In this document: positions 25,640 to 31,914 of the stretch, piece by piece
Layout: each line of letters starts with the position of its first letter
How positions within the stretch are numbered: position 1 is the stretch's first letter
Source: Pontibacillus yanchengensis Y32
GTDB lineage: Bacteria; Bacillota; Bacilli; Bacillales; BH030062
Length of the DNA stretch: 32,988 nucleotides
Assembly (NCBI RefSeq): GCF_000770635.1
Contig: NZ_AVBF01000044.1
Coordinates: forward strand, 1 to 32,988
Direction of reading: 5' to 3'
Notes under the pieces: generated by a model
Seen by the model: the letters and a program-made list of their open reading frames with translations, nothing else
The model's database searches: none
What the model was told of the DNA's origin: nothing
Program-made: the position numbers and the translations under genes

Positions 25640-25737
25640 CTATGTTAAAGTTTGGTGTTGATTTTGGAATCAACTAGTCTAAATAATTTTATTCAAGATA
25701 AGAAGCATAATTTTGAAGACTTGGATTTGAGATAATT
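25640..25737 (+). repeat. 98-base dispersed repeat, copy A
   Basis: From CTATGTTAAAGTTTGG to GAGATAATT this block matches 32686-32783 in length and, by eye, at all but about five positions. It contains the perfect hairpin GTTGATT-TTGG-AATCAAC. A degenerate copy in opposite orientation lies at 26119-26208. It looks like the end of a mobile element or a MITE; no transposase is nearby. Confidence 0.85.
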
Positions 25738-25787
25738 ATTGATCAGGGCGTGGGTGGAATCGGCAATACGTAGGAAACCTTTTTTTG

Positions 25788-25968
25788 ACGGACATATAAT
25801 CTCTTATTTACTGTAAAAACCCTCTTTTGGAGAGTCTAACGGACATATTGTATCTTATTTGTAAAAAAACACACTACATTAAGGTGATTTAGGCCAAATA
25901 GCGTACTGGATGTCCGTTACGAATGCAAATTAGCCTTCAAATCGAAGAATAAGAGACTATATGTCCGC
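25788..25968. repeat. Cluster of CGGACATA / TATGTCCG motifs
   Basis: Four copies of a short motif: ACGGACATATAATCTCTTAT at 25788, AACGGACATATTGTATCTTA at 25838 (same strand), TGTCCGTTA at 25911, and AATAAGAGACTATATGTCCG at 25948 (opposite strand). The first and last form a 21-base inverted repeat with few mismatches around about 135 bases. No gene is supported in the region 25607-26326. Confidence 0.65.
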
Positions 25969-26055
25969 GAGCATAGCATCACTTTGTATCCTTATCCATT
26001 CCTCGCTTCGTGGATACTACCATTCAGCAAACTCCCATACTAACCTGGCCATGTT

Positions 26056-26208
26056 TCCGGTCCTTCCAAGGCCACCTTTATTCTTACTAAAGCAACTGGG
26101 ACATGTCTTCACCCATCATATCTCGAATCCAAGTCCTCAACATAATGGTGCTATTATGGAGGAACATAAAACTATTTATTATTATATCAACAACAAACTG
26201 TAACACAG
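26056..26208 (-). repeat. Degenerate inverted copy of the 98-base repeat, with flanking segment
   Basis: Read on the minus strand it begins CTGTGTTACAGTTTGTTGTT at 26208 and ends GACTTGGATTCGAGATA at 26119, aligning with both ends of copies A and B. The next bases, GTTGCTTTAGTAAGAATAAA then GGTGGCCTTGG, match the sequence that follows copy B (GTTGCTTTAGATGGAATAAA). Copies A and this one face each other around 570 bases. No intact reading frame survives. Confidence 0.6.
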
Positions 26209-26285
26209 CCTTTGATTTAGTACGCGCTTTCCTACATAAAATTCATTCTACCACATGGAAAGTAATACAGCGTAAGCAACATGCT

Positions 26286-26328
26286 TAGCAAAAAACAAAA
26301 AACCTCTCTACTAACCAAAGAGAGGTTT
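26286..26328 (-). terminator. Terminator of the YppG-like gene
   Basis: On the minus strand AAACCTCTCT, loop TTGGTTAGT, AGAGAGGTTT, then TTTGTTTTTTG. The stem begins at the stop codon. Confidence 0.88.
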
Positions 26329-26779
26329 ATAACCCTTTCATAAACGATCCAAGCCCTTTAACGAGTGGAGAGAATTGATTGGCTGTATTGGCTACTTGCC
26401 CCATTGTTGAAAGCATTTTATCTAAGTCCAACTGTCCGTTTTTATCTTGAAAATAGTTCATGATCCCTTTTGGCGTCGTTTGTTGATTAGGGTTCGGATA
26501 TTGCTGTTGTAAAGAATAGTATGGATTCCATTGATTTGGTTGAGGGGGCTTAGCAAACTGTTCATATGGTGTTTGAAATACTGGTGGCTTCGGTTGCTCT
26601 TCTTGAACTGGTTGATTAGGATAAGGTTGGTAAGGTTGTTGCTGTGGATATTCTCCCATATCCATTTGCGTAAACGGTTGATGTTGAGGATAGGGTTGCG
26701 TAAATGGCATTGGTCCAGGGCCTGGCATTGGCCTCTTCCCATGATATGGTTGGGCATTTCGTTGGTACATAGGGTGCAT
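26327..26779 (-). CDS. yppG: YppG-like probable spore coat protein
   Basis: A 150-residue low-complexity protein rich in Pro, Gln, Tyr and Asn, with repeated PYPQ/QPY-type stretches over about residues 1-95. A conserved C-terminal block follows: GIMNYFQDKNGQLDLDKMLS and NQFSPLVKGLGSFMKGL, as in YppG of B. subtilis. I infer a spore coat or surface role from composition and family. The ATG at 26779 was chosen because GGAGGTGG lies 6 bases upstream; the longer frame starts inside that site. A CATAGGCTA box with an upstream CAC at 17 bases suggests a mother-cell sigma-K or sigma-E promoter. Confidence 0.83.
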   Translation of the reverse strand: MHPMYQRNAQPYHGKRPMPGPGPMPFTQPYPQHQPFTQMDMGEYPQQQPYQPYPNQPVQEEQPKPPVFQTPYEQFAKPPQPNQWNPYYSLQQQYPNPNQQTTPKGIMNYFQDKNGQLDLDKMLSTMGQVANTANQFSPLVKGLGSFMKGL

Positions 26780-26814
26780 AGGTTTCCACCTCCACATATT
26801 GGCTATTTCACCTA

Positions 26815-26843
26815 TAGCCTATGATGCACCACCCTAAAAAGTG
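26815..26843 (-). promoter_or_regulatory. Possible sigma-K/E promoter of the YppG-like gene
   Basis: On the minus strand CAC (26841-26843), 17 bases, then CATAGGCTA (26815-26823), fitting the late mother-cell pattern AC / CATAnnnTA. It leaves a short leader of about 28 bases. Confidence 0.45.
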
Positions 26844-26856
26844 CTTTCCTTTGAAT

Positions 26857-26886
26857 CAAAAAAGCAAGAAGGGACCTCCTTCTTGC
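26857..26886 (-). terminator. Terminator of the glutaredoxin-like gene
   Basis: On the minus strand GCAAGAAGG, loop AGGTC, CCTTCTTGC, then TTTTTTG, 13 bases after the stop codon. Confidence 0.92.
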
Positions 26887-26898
26887 AATACTTCAAGC

Positions 26899-27183
26899 TT
26901 AATTTTGGTTACTCAATGCCCTTTGACGAATATAAGATGATACCTCATCAATACCTAAATATTTCTTTAATTTTCTCTTCTGAAAACCTAATACCTGTTG
27001 TCCATCAATAAATGTAACAGGGGCCCCATAAACACCCATTTCCTTCATTTCTTTATAGAAATCAGCATTTTGAGAGATGTTTTTTTCAGTGAATGATATA
27101 TCCCATTCACGAAGAAGTTCAAGTACTTTTGTACAATGAATGCAGCTATCGCTAGTATAAACTACTACATTATACTCACCCAT
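26899..27183 (-). CDS. Glutaredoxin family protein
   Basis: A 94-residue thioredoxin-fold protein. It starts MGEYNVVVYTSDSCIHCTK, with the redox-active CIHC at residues 14-17, and has the cis-proline GAPVTFIDGQQVLGF typical of glutaredoxin/NrdH-like proteins. It probably reduces disulfides or mixed thiols; Bacillaceae lack glutathione, so bacillithiol or thioredoxin reductase would be the partner (inference). The ATG at 27183 follows GGGGGAGG. A sigma-B-type promoter (27266-27291) and an overlapping sigma-A-like one (TTGAAA, 17 bases, TACTTT) lie upstream, so general-stress induction is likely, in keeping with the sigB locus nearby. Confidence 0.9.
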   Translation of the reverse strand: MGEYNVVVYTSDSCIHCTKVLELLREWDISFTEKNISQNADFYKEMKEMGVYGAPVTFIDGQQVLGFQKRKLKKYLGIDEVSSYIRQRALSNQN

Positions 27184-27265
27184 TTGCCTCCCCCTTTTAT
27201 CTATATAGTCTATTATGCTTATAAAGTAACATGTTACGGTTCTCTTTTCAAAACGATAGTTATCT

Positions 27266-27291
27266 TTACCCACACTACTAATTATCGAAAC
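27266..27291 (-). promoter_or_regulatory. Candidate sigma-B promoter of the glutaredoxin-like gene
   Basis: On the minus strand, GTTTCG (27286-27291), 14 bases, then GGGTAA (27266-27271): the same -10 and spacing as the sigma-B promoter at 7300-7325. The leader would be about 75 bases. Confidence 0.6.
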
Positions 27292-27431
27292 TGATTTTTA
27301 GTTTTGTTATAGAAATTTTTGGAAAAGTGGTTATCTCTTAATGTTACCCAATCGTATAAGAGCAGGAAGGTTGATAGTAGCTGTGGCGCTGCAGCCCAAC
27401 ATCCTTTTTGTAGTTAAAAAATGCTTATACT

Positions 27432-27469
27432 CTAAAAAGACCCTAACCCAGCAAGGCTGAATTAGGGTC
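27432..27469 (-). terminator. Terminator of the SDR gene at 27487
   Basis: On the minus strand GACCCTAA, 15-base loop, TTAGGGTC, then TTTTTAG. The adjoining spacer 27292-27431 shows nothing clear. Confidence 0.85.
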
Positions 27470-27486
27470 AAAGCTTTATCACTAAC

Positions 27487-28119
27487 TTACTTAGCAAAAA
27501 CTTCCTCTATTTTCTGATCACCGCTTAACAGGTCAAAACTTTTTCCTTCTAGGTGCGGAACCGTCAATACGTGTGCTAATACACTGGCTACATCTTCACG
27601 AGGAATCGTTCCTCTTTGGTTAATTGTCTCACTTGCATAGACTTTGCCATTACCAGCGTCATTCGTTAGCCCACCTGGTCTTACGATGGTGTAATCCAGG
27701 TCTGTATGACGTAAATACTCATCCGCACGACCTTTAGCATATAGATAATGCTTTAGTGCTGAAGGCCCTATTTCTGGACGATCTGCAGCGATAGCACTCA
27801 ACATCACGTAGCGCTTGATACCAAATTCTTTTGCTAATTCCATAGATTTGATAGCAGCTTCTTGATCAATAATAATCGTTTTATCAGCTCCGGTATGGGG
27901 ACCAGAACCTGCTGCAAAAATGACGGCATCAATGCCATAAAAAGCATGACGAAAATCACCTTGTAAATCTGCTAGTACCGTTTGTACATTACGCTCTTCG
28001 AAATAAGGGACTTGATCTGTGTCTCTAACCATGGCAACAGGATTATGTCCATAATCTTTCACTTTCTCCACCACATGTTTTCCTACTTGCCCATGGGCAC
28101 CAATTATAAGTACATTCAT
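27487..28119 (-). CDS. NAD(P)-binding SDR5-type oxidoreductase (YhfK-like)
   Basis: A 210-residue atypical short-chain dehydrogenase with the dinucleotide motif IIGAHGQVGKHV at the N terminus and FAAGSGPHTGADKT after the fourth strand. The block RYVMLSAIAADRP and the later LKHYLYAKGRADEYLR, DYTIVRPGGLT are typical of NmrA/YhfK-like proteins with a YxxxK-type site (YLYAK). Substrate unknown; possibly a redox sensor or flavin/quinone-type reductase. The ATG at 28119 lies 9 bases after AAAGGAGG. It is divergent from the next SDR gene. A weak sigma-B-like GTTTAT-14-GGGAAC is present upstream. Confidence 0.86.
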   Translation of the reverse strand: MNVLIIGAHGQVGKHVVEKVKDYGHNPVAMVRDTDQVPYFEERNVQTVLADLQGDFRHAFYGIDAVIFAAGSGPHTGADKTIIIDQEAAIKSMELAKEFGIKRYVMLSAIAADRPEIGPSALKHYLYAKGRADEYLRHTDLDYTIVRPGGLTNDAGNGKVYASETINQRGTIPREDVASVLAHVLTVPHLEGKSFDLLSGDQKIEEVFAK

Positions 28120-28269
28120 CACTATACCTCCTTTGGGATTACATTCCTATAGAGTTCCCCCCTCCTAACAACAATAAACAAATGAAGGGGTAATGATTCT
28201 TCCAAGCAGGAATATAGTAGAACATATCGAAACCAATAAGCATGACATGTTTGACCAGGAGGTTACCAA

Positions 28270-29367
28270 ATGAAAAATGTTTACTTTTTTACAGGTTTTC
28301 CAGGTTTCCTTACTAGCTATTTAATTGAGGAATTACTCGAACAGCAAGATTCCATTGAGAAGATTTACCTTCTCATCTTACCTTCAACCAAAACCGAAAG
28401 TGAGAAGAAAATCGAAACCATTTCTCGAAAATGTAACGTTTCCCAAAACCTCTTTGAACTTGTTAACGGGGATATTACGAAGAAGAACATACATCTAGAC
28501 GCCTCAACTTCTGATAAAATCCTCTCTACCCTCACCCATGCTTATCATCTTGCAGCTTTATATGATCTATCCGTACCACTCAAGCCAGCTTATCAGGTCA
28601 ATGTACAAGGAACCCAGTTCTTGAATGAATGGTTACGAGGGGCAAAAAGACTGCAACATTACACGTATTTTAGTACAGCTTATGTCTCCGGAAAACGTAC
28701 AGGAGATATATACGAACATGAACTAGATCATGAATTCGGGTTTAAGAATTATTACGAAGCAACAAAATATCAGGCTGAACGCCTTGTGCAAGAGCAAAAA
28801 GAACACCTACCCGTTACTATTATTAGACCAGGTATAGTGGTAGGTAATTCACAAACAGGTGAGACCGCTAAATTTGATGGGCCTTACTTTTTACTACATC
28901 TTTTTGATCGCCTTAAATTTCTTCCTACTATCCCTTATTTCGGGAATGCGAATACGGAAGCAAATTTTGTACCAGTAGACTATATCACCAAAGCTACCAT
29001 CTACTTGAGTCATCAACAAAGTGCAATTGGACAGACCTATCACTTAACAGATCCACATCCTTATAAAACACGCGAGGTGTACAAAATGCTCATGGAAGCT
29101 TTACTTGGCCAGTCACCACAATACACCTTACCCATTAATGCAGCCTATGCCTCCTTAACAATTATGCCGGTAAGAAAGTGGTTAAACATCCAGAAGCAAA
29201 CACTCCCATACTTCACACACGATTGTCACTATGACACCACTGCCGCCTATCAACAACTACAAAAATCCAACATCACTTGCCCAAATTTCGAAACCGTCAT
29301 CCCTTCCATCATCAAGTACTACCGCACACACAAAGACGATGAAACAAAACGAATTAAGATTGTGTAA
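28270..29367 (+). CDS. SDR family NAD(P)-binding protein, thioester-reductase/acyl-CoA-reductase-like
   Basis: A 365-residue extended SDR protein of the male-sterility (NAD_binding_4) type. The nucleotide motif is FFTGFPGFLTSYLIEELL; GDITKKN and the AYHLAALYDL block follow; the active site has STAYVSG and YYEATKYQAERL (YxxxK); VTIIRPGIVVGNSQTG and NFVPVDYITKAT lie downstream. Relatives reduce acyl thioesters to aldehydes or alcohols, either as stand-alone enzymes or as ends of large synthases. Here it stands alone with no carrier protein beside it, so the substrate is unknown. AGGAGG lies 6-7 bases before the ATG. It ends right at the start of repeat copy 3. Confidence 0.85.
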   Translation: MKNVYFFTGFPGFLTSYLIEELLEQQDSIEKIYLLILPSTKTESEKKIETISRKCNVSQNLFELVNGDITKKNIHLDASTSDKILSTLTHAYHLAALYDLSVPLKPAYQVNVQGTQFLNEWLRGAKRLQHYTYFSTAYVSGKRTGDIYEHELDHEFGFKNYYEATKYQAERLVQEQKEHLPVTIIRPGIVVGNSQTGETAKFDGPYFLLHLFDRLKFLPTIPYFGNANTEANFVPVDYITKATIYLSHQQSAIGQTYHLTDPHPYKTREVYKMLMEALLGQSPQYTLPINAAYASLTIMPVRKWLNIQKQTLPYFTHDCHYDTTAAYQQLQKSNITCPNFETVIPSIIKYYRTHKDDETKRIKIV

Positions 29368-29512
29368 GAAAAGCGTAAGCGCCCGGTTAGCGACGTATGT
29401 GCTGGACTGAACCGTAGGAGATAAAGGAAACACGAAGAACGAAGTGATTCGATGTTGACTTATCGTACAGAGGTGAGGGAAGCACACTAGTCGCTGGGCG
29501 CTGGAGCTGGAC
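29368..29512 (+). repeat. Structured dispersed repeat, copy 3
   Basis: About 145 bases directly after the stop codon of the SDR gene. Base stem AGCGCCC, AGCGAC / GTCGCT, GGGCGCT; middle GATAA/TTATC and AACA/TGTT; hairpin CGAA, GA, AC, loop GAA, GT, GA, TTCG. Against copies 1 and 2 the inner GC/GC pairs are AC/GT here, which keeps pairing. Confidence 0.82.
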
Positions 29513-29518
29513 ACCAAA

Positions 29519-29625
29519 GAAAAGCTCGGGGCGCCCGGTTAGCGACGCAGTGGGACGAGGGACCTGTCCCTGCGTCTCGCTCGGGGGCGCTCATAAGTGA
29601 AACAAGGGACCTGTCCCCTTGTCTC
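29519..29625 (+). repeat. Variant repeat sharing the base stem, plus GGGACCTGTCCC hairpins
   Basis: GCGCCCGGTTAGCGACGCA (from 29531) is the 5' arm seen in copies 1-3, but the inside is new: GACGCA/TGCGTC encloses GGGAC-CT-GTCCC, and TCGCT and GGGCGC complete the stem at 29577-29590. A second hairpin, ACAAGGGAC-CT-GTCCCCTTGT, follows at 29602-29622. Confidence 0.7.
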
Positions 29626-29668
29626 AAAAAAATCCTGGCACTCTATAAGTGGAGTGCCAGGATTTTTT
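29626..29668. terminator. Bidirectional terminator, SDR / ABC-F genes
   Basis: Stem ATCCTGGCACTC / GAGTGCCAGGAT with loop TATAAGTG, flanked by AAAAAAA and TTTTTT, so it works on both strands between convergent genes. Confidence 0.93.
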
Positions 29669-29675
29669 CCTTCTT

Positions 29676-31538
29676 TTACTCTTCTATTAACCACATTTCA
29701 TACAGTTCTTCTAATTCCTTCTCCAATCGATCGGACTCTTCTTGAGCAGTCATTAACTCCTCAACATCGGTCATATGAGTCATTTCTTCTTTAATATCAT
29801 TTATTTTCTTCTCTAATGATTGTATTTCTTGCTCATAATCTCTTTTGACCTCTTTTTCCTTAGGCTGCTTTGATGTTGAATCTTTCTTAGGTGTAACAGG
29901 AGTGGACACTTCTTTTTGTTCTCTTAACTTTATAAGTTTATGCTTCGTCTCATCGTAACTACCTTTATAACGATATAATATACCATCTTCAAGGTAAGCT
30001 GTTTCAGAAAAACATTTATTCAGAAAATAACGATCGTGGGATACGCAGATAACTGTTCCTGAGAACTGATTTATTGCATCCTCAAGCACTTCTTGAGAAT
30101 CGATATCCAAATGGTTTGTTGGTTCATCAAGAATAAGCAGATTCACATTCTGATGCATGAAGATGGCGAGCTTCACCCTCATTTGCTCCCCGCCACTCAA
30201 CTGGTGAATCTTCCGGAAGACGGCATAACCAAAAAACATAAACTTCGCTAAAATTTGCCTAGCCTGCCCCTCTGTCACCCTCACTTCTTCACGAAAGTAA
30301 TCAATCATGCGAAGGGAAGGATCTACATCAAATAACGGTTCCTGTGGCAAATACCCCAGATGAATGCTTGAGCCTATTTTTACAAATCCATCTGTCGGTT
30401 GTTCTTTGTCTAACAAGATATTAAGCAAGGTTGTTTTTCCTGCTCCATTTCTTCCTATAACGGCTAGCCGCTCCTTATACCGTAAGTGTAAATCTAACCC
30501 CTGTAATACAGGCTTGTCATCATAGTATTTCGTGACATTCTCCGCTACAATGACGTCCGTACCACTTCTCTCTTCTGAAGCAAGTGATAGATCCATTCGT
30601 TTAGGATCTAATAACGGCTTTTCGACTGTTTCCATTTTTTCTAACGCTTTCTCCATGCTTTTTGCCTTACGAAATAGCTTCTCGCTTGGCGGGTTTGCTT
30701 CATTCGCCCACTGTCTAAGTCGCTTTATAGCCTCTTTCATTTTCTTTATACGCTTCTGTTGCTCCTGATACGCTTTAAACTCGGCTAACAGCTTCTCTTC
30801 TTTTTGCTGCACATAAGAACTGTAATTGCCCTGATACAGTTCAATTTCGCCCTGTTCCAAATCAGCAATCTTCGTCACGACCCGATCCAGAAAATGCCGG
30901 TCGTGTGAAATGATACATACCGCACCTTCATACTGCTTCAGGTGTTCTTCCAACCATTCAATGGCCTCAATATCCAAATGGTTTGTCGGCTCATCCAAAA
31001 GCAATACATCCGGGCTTTCTAACAAAATTCTCGCCAAACCTACCTTCGTCTTTTCACCACCGCTTAGCTGATCAAAGCTATGGTGCAATAGAGTATCAAT
31101 GTGTAGGCCGTGAGCAACTTTTTCAATTTGTGACTCTATCTCATACCCGCCAAGACGCATAAATTCCTCTTGCAGTTTCCCATACTCCTCGATGGCCTTT
31201 TCCATGTATTCTGGGTCTTGCATTTTCACTTCCAATTGACTCATAGATTGCTGAATATCCATCAGCTCAGCAAAACTATTTCGTAAATACGCATACACTG
31301 TTTTCTCTTCAATCTGAGGTATTTGCGCCAAATAGCCAATCTTCGTATTTTTCTTTACATATAATTGCCCATCATCCATTGCTTCCATTTGGGTTATCAA
31401 CTTAAATATTGTTGTTTTCCCGGTACCGTTTCGGCCGACAAGACCAATTTTATCGCCAGCTTGTATATCAAAATTTAAATTCTCAAATAGGACGTTTCCT
31501 GCTAGTACTGTTTTTATATCTTTTAACGTAATTAACAT
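29676..31538 (-). CDS. ABC-F family ATPase (ribosome-protection or translation-factor type)
   Basis: A 620-residue soluble protein with two ABC ATPase domains and no membrane segment. Domain 1: Walker A GRNGTGKT (35-42), signature LSGGE (158-162), Walker B LLLDEPTNHLD. Domain 2: GRNGAGKT (362-369), LSGGE (447-451), LLILDEPTNHLD. The charged linker, about 245-315, is the part that reaches the peptidyl-transferase centre in ABC-F proteins. A C-terminal coiled coil spans about 550-615. Relatives displace ribosome-targeting antibiotics or resolve stalled ribosomes. The ATG follows GGAGG. The long leader with an upstream ORF and terminators strongly suggests drug-induced attenuation, favouring a resistance role over housekeeping; the drug cannot be told from sequence. 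Confidence 0.9.
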   Translation of the reverse strand: MLITLKDIKTVLAGNVLFENLNFDIQAGDKIGLVGRNGTGKTTIFKLITQMEAMDDGQLYVKKNTKIGYLAQIPQIEEKTVYAYLRNSFAELMDIQQSMSQLEVKMQDPEYMEKAIEEYGKLQEEFMRLGGYEIESQIEKVAHGLHIDTLLHHSFDQLSGGEKTKVGLARILLESPDVLLLDEPTNHLDIEAIEWLEEHLKQYEGAVCIISHDRHFLDRVVTKIADLEQGEIELYQGNYSSYVQQKEEKLLAEFKAYQEQQKRIKKMKEAIKRLRQWANEANPPSEKLFRKAKSMEKALEKMETVEKPLLDPKRMDLSLASEERSGTDVIVAENVTKYYDDKPVLQGLDLHLRYKERLAVIGRNGAGKTTLLNILLDKEQPTDGFVKIGSSIHLGYLPQEPLFDVDPSLRMIDYFREEVRVTEGQARQILAKFMFFGYAVFRKIHQLSGGEQMRVKLAIFMHQNVNLLILDEPTNHLDIDSQEVLEDAINQFSGTVICVSHDRYFLNKCFSETAYLEDGILYRYKGSYDETKHKLIKLREQKEVSTPVTPKKDSTSKQPKEKEVKRDYEQEIQSLEKKINDIKEEMTHMTDVEELMTAQEESDRLEKELEELYEMWLIEE

Positions 31539-31581
31539 TTTTGTTCCTCCAAATCATTTATACATTCAAGATAAACACGAT

Positions 31582-31614
31582 AAAAAAGCACAGAGATCTC
31601 TCTAATCTCTGTGC
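31582..31614 (-). terminator. Leader terminator T2 before the ABC-F gene
   Basis: On the minus strand GCACAGAGAT, loop TAGAGAG, ATCTCTGTGC, then TTTTTT: a perfect 10-base stem 44 bases before the ABC-F start codon and downstream of the promoter, so it must be read through for expression. Confidence 0.88.
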
Positions 31615-31638
31615 CTCGACATACATCGATTATCATGA

Positions 31639-31686
31639 TTAGAAAAACCACACGCATATAAACGTGTGGCAATTCGAATCATTCAT
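31639..31686 (-). CDS. Possible second leader ORF (15 codons) over terminator T1
   Basis: ATG at 31686 opens a 15-codon frame (MNDSNCHTFICVWFF) that spans the whole of terminator T1. It lacks a good ribosome site (only AAAGAA upstream), so translation is doubtful. An ATG four bases on opens an alternative 26-codon frame in another phase that runs into T2. Confidence 0.25.
   Translation of the reverse strand: MNDSNCHTFICVWFF
31643..31669 (-). terminator. Leader terminator T1 before the ABC-F gene
   Basis: On the minus strand CCACACG, 8-base loop, CGTGTGG, then TTTTTC. The 5' arm CCACAC can also pair with GTGTGG at 31717-31722, just after the first upstream ORF, which would break T1. Confidence 0.8.
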
Positions 31687-31726
31687 CGTGTTTTCTTTAG
31701 GTTAGATGAGAGATTTCCACACATGG

Positions 31727-31846
31727 TTACTGATTTAGTTGCTTAAAAAAGGACAAACGTGTCCCGTCGGCAACAAAATCATGCGTTTGCACACGATTAA
31801 AATATACAGAATGACAATCAACCATGTGCTTTTCCATGCGTAACAT
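31727..31846 (-). CDS. Upstream leader ORF (39 codons) of the ABC-F gene
   Basis: Frame from ATG 31846 (MLRMEKHMVDCHSVYF...) to TAA at 31727 (ending SFFKQLNQ), preceded by the near-perfect site AAAGGAGGTG at normal spacing. It lies about 30 bases after the predicted transcription start and before terminators T1 and T2, as expected for a ribosome-sensing leader peptide. It encodes the hairpin GGACA-CGTT-TGTCC followed by six T (T0) near its end. No homologue is recognised, and it could instead be an independent small protein. Confidence 0.6.
   Translation of the reverse strand: MLRMEKHMVDCHSVYFNRVQTHDFVADGTRLSFFKQLNQ
31745..31764 (-). terminator. Terminator-like hairpin T0 inside the leader ORF
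   Basis: On the minus strand GGACA, loop CGTT, TGTCC, then TTTTTT. The stem is short (5 base pairs), but the U tract is good. Translating ribosomes would cover it. Confidence 0.5.
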
Positions 31847-31883
31847 CTCTACATCCACCTCCTTTAATGATTTGATTAAGCTT

Positions 31884-31913
31884 ACTATACCATGAATAAT
31901 CTGATTATTACAA
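31884..31913 (-). promoter_or_regulatory. Promoter of the ABC-F leader
   Basis: On the minus strand, TTGTAA (31908-31913), 18 bases, then TATAGT (31884-31889) with extended TG (TGGTATAGT). It starts immediately after the marR stop codon and yields a leader of about 340 bases. Confidence 0.65.
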
Positions 31914-31914
31914 A

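Noticed and set aside
25788-25968. CRISPR array
   Set aside because: The motifs are few, unevenly spaced and in both orientations, with no cas genes.
25961-26203. Plus-strand open frame of 80 codons
   Set aside because: It lies across the degenerate repeat, has no ribosome site and no recognisable protein pattern.
28140-28200. Sigma-B-like GTTTAT-14-GGGAAC upstream of the YhfK-like gene
   Set aside because: The -10 matches poorly and overlaps a G-rich stretch; kept only as a remark in the gene entry.
31539-31890. Metabolite riboswitch or T-box in front of the ABC-F gene
   Set aside because: No T-box sequence (TGGNACCGCG-like) or known aptamer core is visible, while a leader ORF with ribosome site is.
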